From NCBI RefSeq assembly GCF_963675165.1, contig NC_087383.1, forward strand, positions 5,434,839-5,498,838: 64,000 nucleotides of DNA, read 5' to 3'. A program made the position numbers and the translations under genes. The stretch's first letter is position 1, and the number at the start of each line of letters is the position of its first letter. The notes under the pieces were generated by a model. The model was given only the letters and a program-made list of their open reading frames with translations, had not been told where the DNA came from and did no database searches. The DNA is from Halichondria panicea. Taxonomy: Eukaryota; Porifera; Demospongiae; Suberitida; Halichondriidae. This document shows positions 26,053 through 37,200 of the stretch, piece by piece.

Positions 26053-26436
26053 TTATTGCACTATTAATCAACTACAAATTATAGGTTTTCAAGTAAATGT
26101 CGGTCACTAGAATACCTGCATGAGGCCACACCAAATTAATCTTATGTTTCACGGATTTTCCAGGTCATACCGGACCAAGAACTGGATGTGACAGACTTGA
26201 ACTTGTCTATAGGCTAAGAAATAGTGTAGAATTTCATGTGTTCTTTTGCATTTTTAGTCATGCATTATTCTTTTGAGAATATTCTAAGAATGATTTCATA
26301 GAACCATGCAATGCAATGCATGCAGGCAACAAAGTTAAACGAAGAAATTTTTACTCACAAAAATCGTTGTGTTCAAGTTGAACAAACCCACGAAAATTAC
26401 TCGCTACAGTCATGTATAAATACTTTAGTCCGACAG

Positions 26437-27445
26437 ACTAAAAATTACATCACCAAGAATATGGGAAACGATGTCATCTCTTCTGTGAGGCTGAGGTGAA
26501 TATTACCATGCATGCATGCAGTACTTTGTAATAATTATTGCACCTTGTATACCGTATACGTATAGAAGGTAATTTCTTATGGGGTAAAAATTCGTTCAAC
26601 TCGAAAACGGTGATTTTCATGAGTAAAATTCGTTTGACTTTATTGCATGCATACGTTCCGGTAAGCCACGCCTACGTTTTCGTGGAGGTTAGCTTGCCCA
26701 CGAAAATAATGAAAATTTTACTCCACAAAAATTACACGCTATATGGTACATAATTATCATAATTAAAATGTAATACTTACTATATAGCTAGTAACTTTTA
26801 ATTTTCATGCATGTATGTTAATTATACTGTAATGAGCATGCGCATGCAAGCAATAGTTGTATAGAACTTGTACAGTGTCAGTGATGGCAAATGACTAACT
26901 ACACATTCCAAACTTGATTGTGATTCCCCTCCAGAAAACCTGATATTGTTCTGTACGAGCACGCTGGTTACAAGGGTCAAACTCTTCCCCTCACTGAAGC
27001 TACCCCCAACTTTATTCCTCTCGGCTTTAACGACAAAGCCTCCTCCATTGAAGTCACGAGTGGCAAGTGGACTGTCTATCAGGATGTCAACTACAAAGGG
27101 AAAAGCCTCATTCTGGGAGTGGGAAAGTACGACATCGATTACATTACCAAGAACCTGGGAAACGATGTCATTTCTTCTGCTAGGCCTGCCGAAATATCCC
27201 TGTTTGAGCATGCCAATTACGATGGAAAACGCATGCAATTGTCCAAAGATACTCCAACCTTGGTTCCGCTAGGTTTTAATGATATTGTCTCCTCTATTGA
27301 GGTAATCTTTGGTGATTGGACCGTGTATGAGCACGTTGACTATAAAGGAAAGAGCCTGGATCTGAAAGTTGGAAAGTATGACATTGACTACATCAAGACA
27401 AATCTAGGAAACGATGTCATCTCCTCGGTGAGATTGACACCATGA
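26437..27445 (+). CDS. Beta-gamma crystallin family protein (5' end uncertain)
   Basis: The main exon, 26935-27445, encodes two beta-gamma crystallin domains, that is four Greek-key motifs. Each repeat has a YEHAGYKG- or YEHVDYKG-like strand and the Ca2+-binding signature N/D-N/D-x-x-S/T-S: NDKASS, NDVISS, NDIVSS, NDVISS. A small upstream exon (about 26437-26495) encodes the end of another motif (YITKNMGNDVISSVRL) and joins in phase across GTGAAT...CCAG. So the protein may have had at least one more domain. No convincing start ATG or signal peptide is visible further upstream, where MITE-like sequence intrudes. The stop is TGA at 27443-27445. Sponges are known to have such proteins (geodin from Geodia); a structural or Ca2+-binding role is inferred. 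Confidence 0.85.
26552..26746. mobile_element. CCGTATAGCGGG-family MITE, copy 3
   Basis: Left end CCGTATACGTATAGAAGG, right end AAAATTACACGCTATATGG, flanked by TA. It sits in the intron between the two crystallin exons. Confidence 0.75.
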
Positions 27446-28281
27446 AAAGCTTGAAAAAAACACTTGTATACTGTACACGTAGCTAAATTTACAACAAATG
27501 TCAGTCCCATGGTAAGGGGTAAAAATATAATGAATGATTGATCTGTGAAGTGTCTTCCATATTGTTTCTGTAAAAATGAAAGCACGGGGGTGCTGATGCC
27601 TCGGTCAAAGCTAAGTACTAACACACATGATAATTATCACTGCATGCAGGGGAAACTCAGATATAAGAGTGGGAAATGCATGATCAACATGATTGTCCCT
27701 AAAAATGATGCCAAAAATCCACGACTATAATGGCTGCTGCACCAGTGCCAGTAGCTGGATCCTTGCAGCTCTTTTCTCACTCTTGCAGCTACCAATAGCT
27801 AGCGTTCTAGTACTATAATTAAACATGAAACATAAAAATTATATATTGACCTATATCTATAGCTATAGATCGCATGCAGTAGAATGGAAGCCTAGGGTTA
27901 CGTAGCTTAACACGTACTATAAAAAGGATGTGAACAAATGGTTTTTTGGAATTGATTTGATGGTGAAAAGAGCTATGGTTACCACACTTTAGAGAATTTT
28001 TTTATCTAGAGCTGAAAGTGGCCATGCAGGTCAGCAACTACTCAACAACATGGCTGCTGTCAACTAGGCCATGGAGAAAAGTTAGCGCTTATTTAGTGCA
28101 CGTGATCTCATACACTACAGCATACATGTATGTAGGAGGCATCAGTTGAAATTACTTTCACTCTGAGAAACTCGTGTACCAGTCCTAACAGTCAAGTAAT
28201 TATTTACGACACTCATTAGACCGAAAATACTATGATAATATTATTATAGTGACTTTAATTGACAAATTTCTTTCAAAATTA
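27446..28281. other. Intergenic, crystallin to membrane-protein gene
   Basis: No gene is seen. At about 27760-27815 it holds a fragment of the dispersed repeat that elsewhere reads CTTGCAGCTACCAATAGCTA. The two flanking genes converge here (plus then minus), so this interval should contain both 3' ends. Confidence 0.55.
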
Positions 28282-31200
28282 TCAACTACTAACAGTTCTA
28301 CTCCGTGACTCAAAGGTTGTCTTTAGTTCTCTGCTTCTATCAACAGTCACTGAGCTGTGAAATTCTGGTTTCCGACCATTAACGTAAATATTGTCCAACA
28401 GTCTGGACAGGGGTACCTGTAAGTCGTCAGTGGAGACAATGGTGGTACTGATTGAGCCGTCTTCATTTATTAATCGATATGCATCAAGGGGGATTAAGGA
28501 ATCATCAGCTGAAAATTTCTTGGTCTTTATGCAGCAAGATCTGCAGCAAATGTAGAATTATGATTGCTTAGACACAATATTTGATTTATAAGAGACTTCT
28601 TCTATTAGTATAAGCAGCTCCAAAGCTCCCCACCAAGCAAGCATTCTCCCCGTACAAACCCTATAAATAATTATAATGCCACACAGGTCTCAGACACTGG
28701 TGGTCCAACATAATTATTAAGAACCAATAGACAATAGACTGATCTGTTTATTGATAAACAGCAATTTAATTTTGTAACATGTGCATGGTGGTATGCTGTG
28801 GGTTTGTGAAAGAACACCGGCCTAATAACTGAGCCTTTATTAACAATTCTACCGTATTACATGTACTAGAATGTTGTTTTTCGAGGGAAAAACCTTACGA
28901 ATCAACAGAAAACTGAACATTTTGCGATCTAACTTCTGCGTTCTAACAAGGATTTTATTTTTACAAAGCACTCAAAATGTTTGATGCTCGCAAAATCTTA
29001 TAATAATACGGTATCGCCTGATTGTTGTATACGTACATACCTCAATACAAAAATGGCTGATGCCATTGATGCGAAAATAAAGACAGCCAGAGGAAAGTAG
29101 TATCCAGGTAATAGGAAAATGTTGCTAGCAATGATTGTATGAACAGCACTATCAATACAGTCATCAGCAGTGTAGTCTTTCAATACAATGTATGTTTGAG
29201 GTATGTCACTGTCGTAGACGTCAATGCTTCTTGCCAGGAGTAGCACCATCATGTTGGTGGCCAGCAGAGCTTCAATGATGTTTGCTGAGCGCGACTTGTA
29301 CGGCTGAATAAATGAGTACAATCCAAAGATGAGGGAAAAGCTGAAGATGACCCAGTACTGCAAAGAAAGACAGAAGTGTATTCCAATTACTAGCATGGGA
29401 GTGCAATATGAGATTAATAAGACGTGTAGCAAGGAATGGCAAGGCTTCTAATTGCACGAGGCGTAGCTGAGTGCTATTAACCTTGCCAAAGCTTACTGGA
29501 AACAATGATTTGATTCTGAAAGGCATGTTTGGCAGGCCGGCTGTTGTTCAGTAAAAGGTGGACTGGACTGATGACTAGTACTAAGTAAAGGAGATAATTA
29601 CTTGGCTGAGATTGAAACACCTACTTCCACAATACACAGTACTTTACACAGTACCATACAAAATGCAAAATGTTAATGTGGAAAGCTGTGAATTCTTAAG
29701 CAATGTAACCATCATAACCATGACAGAGAACCCAATTAGGCAAGCTAAAGAAAGAAGATATGGGATACATCTGCAAGCTATATAATTGTAGTTTTCTGCG
29801 TCGCATCACCTCTTTTCCAGGCAGTGCCACTGTAAGCACAATGAGGAGACCTCTTCTGAGCAGCTCCACAGCTCCCCACCATGCATACTTGCTCTTGTAG
29901 GCCTCACTCGAGGGAGACACCGCGTTGTACAACAAGTAGGTGTACCTCTGAGAATCATGATACATGTAACTATGCATGCAGTCATGCATCTTTGGTAATT
30001 TTTAAGAACATGGTCAACAACACCGACTACTAAAGATTTAGAACTCGCTAACGGTATCCACACGAATACAAAATCAGCACATCTATAATTATGCACACAA
30101 TGAATTCACTCACTTTTGAGCATTGAGTTGTGTACAAGATGGCCACTGGCAGTAGCACCAAGAAGAGGAGCAGCATGGCTAGAGATAAAAGGGCCAGCGG
30201 TACGTGTCCATTAGTGAAGCACTTTATGTTCCCATTCACGTACCAACGCTGCAGTGAAACGTATGTACTCACAAATCATTCTTAGATTCTGGAAAAGGAT
30301 TATTTATTGTGAACATCATGCACACAAGCATTTGGAGCAAATTTGCGTTTGAAATACTTGTGTCAAAGTATGTACATGTATGAAATTGTTAGTCTTGGGT
30401 GCTCATGGACACGTACTACATGTAGCAAAGGTAACTAGTAGCCTCGATCATTTGCACTGAATTACGTACTTCAAATACCTTCCGACTGAAGTGTATTTTT
30501 GGGTTCTTAAAATTCTGTAAACAGACAATTAAAGTGTGATCCCCGCTCAAAGTTAGGTATATAATATAATAATTATACTGAAACAACCACGTACCTGACT
30601 CACAGCAGCTCCATTGTGTCCAGGAAGATAGGGACAGTTAAGTACTGACATACTTGTGTGTATAGTGTGAGTGGACATGAGGAGGGCCACCAGCCACAAA
30701 CCAGGCCATGGGGCAACCGTCTTCTTATGGGAACAGTGTCTGCATGTGTGCATGAGGGTGGATCAATCAAATGACCAGCTAGGGAAATTCCGAAAAAGGA
30801 TGACGCAATACACGTCGCATTCGTATATAGAGTATAATATAGAGTATAGAGGGTAATTTTCATCGAGAGGTTGTTCTTATATTGAAACATGCATCTTCTT
30901 CTTAATTGACAAACAGAAGTTTCACCTGACAATGGCCACGAGGCAAGCTGCAAGAATCAACACAATAGGTGGGATGAATCGAATGAAGTACACCAGCAGT
31001 GCTGAGAATTGAGGCCCAAGACAAAAGTCATATATAAAGTAGAAGCTCAGACCACTGCTCACATAGTAGACCTACATGCAGATATAAGGAACATTATTTT
31101 ATAAAACTATGTGATGACCGGAGTAGCAGATAATAATTATGACCTAATCAGCAATCGTACAAATCTTATAAATAATCATAATTTATATGTTCAAAACTAT

Positions 31201-34200
31201 GGGGTCAACAAAACACCATGTGTCAAAACTGCATGTTACTGAAAATCCACTTCACTGTACCAATCTAAATGAGTACACACTTTGGTTAAATTATTGTCCA
31301 CATTAATTAATTAATTTCACGCTGCAGCCTAATTCAATTATGAGAGATTGCGCCACATGGTATATCGATGAAAGTGCAGTTGTGGTCGGTGCTATTACAT
31401 GACATTGTCATCTACACACTCACAGTCAAGCACCAGCAGCACAGCAGATCGAGTGAGGCACAATACTGGCAATCTGTCATTGCGCACCCACGATTAAATT
31501 ATTGAATACGGCTGCAGTAGCACGCAGTGCGGAGACATTAATTAGGACAATCATTTAGTAATTATAGTGAGGCCGACCAGTTTTAGCAATGGAAAATAAC
31601 CTCCTAGAACAGACAGCCACACCCAGAAAATTATTGCTGAGACAGCATTATTTTGAAAACCTAGCCATGTATTTTGACACAAACGGCACCCCATAAAAAA
31701 ACTGTACATACACTTACGTAAGGATGCACTACTTCAAATGTTACGGGAAAATGGAAGGTTAGGAATGGAAGAACCTGCATGAAGAGGGAAGACACATCGT
31801 AGTTTAGATGGCAAGCAAATTAATGTTAATTAGTGGTAGTCCAAGACTCATTATTTACTAACTTTCCCTCATTTTAAGTTTCTGAATGTCAAGAATTTAT
31901 TTCTCACCATGCATGCAAATTCAACACTATAAATATGCTTATACCTGCAAGTAGAACAGAGTTGGGTAAAGCCAGTCATGGATGGACCATTTGAAGAACA
32001 GGAGAAATCCTCCGATTACGAGGACATCTAGAATCACTGTATGTATTATACAGAAGGCACCAGCAGTATTGAGTGATTGTGTCTCCGTAAAGGGGGGAAT
32101 CGGGGCACACATAATTACTATCTTCTTTCTGCACGTACGTTCTATTTTATGGCCCAAAAATATGTAGAGCTTGAGATAAGAGTAAGAGTGTTCTAAACTG
32201 CTGTAGTAATTGTGGAACTCTTACATGTGGAACTGTATGTGGAACTCTTATCTTGGTACGTAGCATTGAATATAATTATAGCATTGATTTGTTATTGTTG
32301 TGCGTGCATGCACGGTAACTTACACAGTGCAATAATGTAAAGCAGACTGACTGTTCCACAGGTTTTACAGTTGCTGAGTAGAGCACTGAAACCAGCACTC
32401 TCGTCACTACAATCACCACACAATACACCTGCATATACAAAACACATTTTCGAGATTAAATGATAGAACATAATTATTGAGTGGCAAAAGAAAATAATTC
32501 AAAATGAAATGATGCATTAAATATAATTATGTATGCATGAGCACCAAAAAAACTGTGTAAGTTACTATTAGTTGCAGTTTTTGGGTAATAACAATCTAGT
32601 TAGTGAGCCGATAAATCTAGATGGACAAAAGTACAATGTACCTTGCCTTCCACAAATGCACTGTTCGTCTGGCGACTTGGGATTGAACAGAAATGAGCAT
32701 GTCAACTCTAGGCTGATGTTGGTTACCCTCAGGCACTGACAGAAATGCTGGGGACAAACGTAAGTCACCAGCCTGTCTCCTGTTTCACCTTCCTTAATAC
32801 CACCCACTCCCCATCTCCCATTCTGCAGGGGGAGAGTAGTTGGACAACAAATATAGAATTTACTAAGTGCATTGTAAGCCTTTGCATCTTCAATACCGGC
32901 CAAAGCCACACCCATGCACATGTCTATATAGGAGTGGTTCCACCGTACAAAATAATATGTTACAGTGAGCGACAGAATTGTACGTGTCATTCCGCCATAT
33001 CATTAATTATAGTACTTAACTCACAGATAATTGCAGAGTTTCCTGGTGGCAGTTCATAATGTGATCATTTTCCTGATCATTGCATGTACACACACTGCTC
33101 TGACCTCCACTACTACCACTCGGCTTCAACGCGTGCCCCACTGGACAGGGAAGTGGGCGGAGGGTGATGTTTACCACTAGGGGGGTCTAGTGTGAGTGCG
33201 TGTGCGTGTGTGATGATGAGGGTTTTCATGACACTTTAAATATGTAGATGAAGTTTAGAATGCGATATTTTAAGGTTTCCCCCTCAAAACAGTAACAGTA
33301 GTTAATTAGAAGAAAACAACAATCATGTTTGAACTTACGTACAGTGGGAAATTTTCGAGGGTGTAAATTTCGCTATTTGGCTGGAGAGCCCTCAGAAGAA
33401 AGTTAAGTTTTGTGGGTTCTAACATTCGCAGTTCAATGCCAGAAAACCACACCCACCAAGAGCTAGCTTTGTATGTGAAATACCGGTGCGTGGTAGTTTA
33501 TCCCAGTTTTAATTTTCGTGTTATAGCTGCTCTGCCCTCGAAAAACACGACACCTCACGAAAATATCCCGCTATATATACGGTGTTACGGTGTTCACATT
33601 CGAAGCGTGATCTACCGCATAGCGTTTTCGTCGCATTGCAACCGTTGAGCACAGCTGGAACAGACAGACACACACACACACACACAGTCAGCTCTACCGT
33701 ATCCCTCGTGCGGGGAGGTGTAATAAATTGACAAGAGCCCCCCTGGTTTTTAGAAAGGTGGGGCACTTAGTCATGCACAGCTTACATTAGTGACAATGGA
33801 AGTGACTTGTATTATCTTGGAGTCTGGTAGCATAGCGGTATTATTTGCCACAGAGAACTGTGTTACAATGCTGGGGGTGCCAACTGTATCAGGACTGGCC
33901 GCTGAGGGGCTGAAGTCGATCTCACCAGTAGTCTGTAGGGAATTACACACAGTGCAATTCAGTTCAGTAGCATATTCAATCCTGTTTACGTAGGTAATGC
34001 AACAATCGATTATATAGACTTACAGTGAGCAACCAAAGTAAGTATAGTCGGTTCCGTTTTTGTATATAGTACGCTTTGCGTGTTTCACACCAGCCAACAA
34101 CTATGGTGTCTTAGATGGTCACCCGCTATACCCACGCTAACACATCATTAAATTGCAAACACTCCCACCGCGTTAAGTACAGTATATCCATGCACATGCA

Positions 34201-37200
34201 GTCACTCACGTCGGTGAGCCGTACTGAGACTATGATGGGCAGTCCGTACTCATCGGTCCCTGTCATACTCACTGCAATCTCCTGACCGGGATATGCCGTC
34301 ACCTGGTATACAAGGGGGCAGGGTGGTTGTACATTGTTTTTATAGGCTTGAGGCGATATACATGTAGCTAGGAAGTGCTCCTACATGTACTGTGCAACCG
34401 AAGCCCCTTGGGGTAATTAAGTGCATGTGCACGGCAAAATAATATTGTACGTGGAACCCACGTATGGATGACTACGTGCATTGGCGTATACGTACATGAC
34501 ACACATGCCTACACTAACAAAACTCATAAAATTATGAGTTTTGTTAGTGTAGGCATGTGTGTCATGTACTCCTCACATTGGGTGTGTCTGCCCTGAGGCT
34601 CTCGGCTTGTGTCTGCACGTACCACAGTGGGTTGTTCTCATCACTTGAGTGGGCACGGTTCACACTGTCATTACTAGGGGGGAGGGGGGTTTACAATGAT
34701 CGTTACTGCTTAAAATTATAAGAGAAGAGTACGGTTCCTACTAAAAACACATTAATTTCTGGCACATTAAATTAGTGCATTTTTAGTGGGACCCATGCAT
34801 ACTCTATTATTGCATGGGGGGATGAAACGCTTGCAAGAATGTATTCAATACACATGCATAAATTCCTTATAGAGCATGGGCCAATAATACCATAATTATT
34901 GTCTAGCGCATACGTACAATATACAACTGTAAGTCTATAGTGCATGCATGCAATTGCTAGATCGATCTACACTTTCTACACTTTAGCTTACGAGAAGCTG
35001 ACAAAATCCCATTGAAAGACTTCCTTCCTATCAAAGAATTGTGGCCCAAATCCAATCCAAGAGCAAAGGTCAATGTTGTTATGGAACACAGCTGATGCTA
35101 CAAGGGCTTGGTTACCAGAAAATGAGATCTTCACCTAAGGTAAAGACAATTACAAATTAGGGATCTTCAAGAATTTCCAAGCAGGATCAAATGTACATAG
35201 GAATGTAAACATGCATATAGAAAGAGCGAAGTGACCCTTTTCAACATTACAGTAGAACCTCGCTAATCCGGACAAAAATTAATGGCAAAATCAAAAAGAA
35301 GAGGCTGTCAGTAGAATAGACTACTTCACATGCGCACTCTAACTTGCTTTGCTTAATCAGCAATAATGTGTTAAACACCTCGATCGCTCAATACAATGGC
35401 CACAGCAAAGAAAACAAGGAGAGCTCACAAGACTCATCACTCTATTGGAGAGACAGTTGAGATAAAGACTATTCTGGCTAGCTGCTTCCCTTCTGGCCAC
35501 AGTAAGTACATTCATAATACATGTACACAAGTGTCTTTGTTAATGATATTCACAATCACTATGGCATCCGTTAATCCGGAAATGTCATGCATTCGGATGG
35601 GGTCTGGTCACTCTATTCGGATTAGCGAGGTTCTACTGTAGTCAATGTACATTGAGAGTTCTGTTGTTGCGTTGTGGGGTAAAGACAAGATGACAAGTAA
35701 ACAACATAATGGAAAGCAGTAATTTAAATTCCATGGACCATGGATCATGTGCTCCAGTGTACAAATTAATGCATCAATCCTTAATTTAGATGAACAGCTT
35801 AGATTGGAAGTACCGGTGAGAATAAACTTACATTCTCCCAATCGTGAGGTCTTGCTGTCTCATTCTCGTAACGTAGCACACAGAGTGGGTTGTACAGTAT
35901 CCTAGAGAAGGCAGTCACAAATCCGAGAATATCCTGTACCACTATTGATGCTCCAATACTGCAATAAATTATAGTACAGCCTTCACCAAAGACAAAAATG
36001 CTGTGTATATACATACATGTATATATAAAAAGCAATCAGCTGACTATGCATTGTTACTGTTAACTGAGTGTATGTAAGATTATTATAGAGTAACAGTTAA
36101 TAGCTTTTATTTTAGTAGAAACATTAATCCTCAAATCTAGCTACCAACTCACATGCCAGAATTATTTGTGAATGCCACATCGGCTCCTGAGAACAACTGT
36201 AACTGTCCAAATGAGGTGATGTAGAGTGATCCAGATTCTAGACCACTGCCGAAATTTGAGGTGAACTGCAAACTTCCATGTATTTCAACACGTGTCCCAC
36301 TAATCTACAGACAAAAGTGAGAAAGAGTCTACATATAATTATATTGAAAACATGCGTACAACCCGAATTCGAAACAGTCTCTCTAAGAGCTAATAATAAC
36401 TAACAACTCTGCATACAGGTGTTCTTGAGTGAGTGATGCTGCTCATTATAATGACCGATAACGCTTTATGTTTGAGGAGCCAATATTTCGCGGATTGCTC
36501 AAACTAAACATTTCGAGGGATTATGGAGGATAGAGGTTCAATATCATATCACCGAAAGTAAACAATTTTTGAGGAACTAACATTTCGACTTTCTAGGTCA
36601 ATTAATCCGCAAAATCTTAGCTCCTCAAATAAAGTGCTATACGGTATGTAATTTGTTCTTGACATTCAATTATTCTCACAATTAAAACACGTCCAGAGTT
36701 GTTTCTGAATGTGTTAGTTCCATAGAATGCCAGAGGAAGATAAGCCGTGCTCAGTACACCAGCCCTACCTCCAAAGTTATCGAGGAAAGTGCTGCATGCA
36801 GTATATACATTATAATTATACAGAGGGAGAGAGAATAATTATAAATCAAATTGGGTGGGTTTTGACCAATCAAAAATTACACTATAATTATGCAGAGAAA
36901 AAGGCCTAGTGACTATTGTACAGAAATTGATCTATAATATAGTATGGAAGTGTAACCCCTTGTAACGGCCGCCCCTGAAGAAAGACCAACTGCGATATAA
37001 GGCTATGCATGCAGTCACCCATCCAAATTAATGAACAGTTTGTGCACAAAACAACCCCTCAACAAAGACCATGCAGCTCTGTATAACTTGTTCTCCAAAT
37101 AATATGTCTGGCATAAAGAGATTCCACCGTACGGCGTATAGAATTAAGAATTAAGTGCAGATAATGAAGACGGTGATTGCTAGATGGTAGTACGTACTTT

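Larger units (their letters stand above)
22257..26310. other. Gene-poor interval between TADA3 and beta-gamma crystallin
   Basis: No coding exon is convincing in these 4 kb on either strand; the open frames are short and show no family motif. It contains a CAGGG-ended MITE (22666-22879), a copy of the TGCCTCG-ended repeat (about 23970-24032), a tandem duplication (about 24290-24520), two short related repeats at about 25158-25190 and 26122-26155, a small hairpin around 25748-25789, and a Harbinger-like MITE (25806-26052). Confidence 0.6.

Noticed and set aside
26946..27272. Alternative frame over the crystallin exon
   Set aside because: The in-phase crystallin reading explains this stretch entirely.
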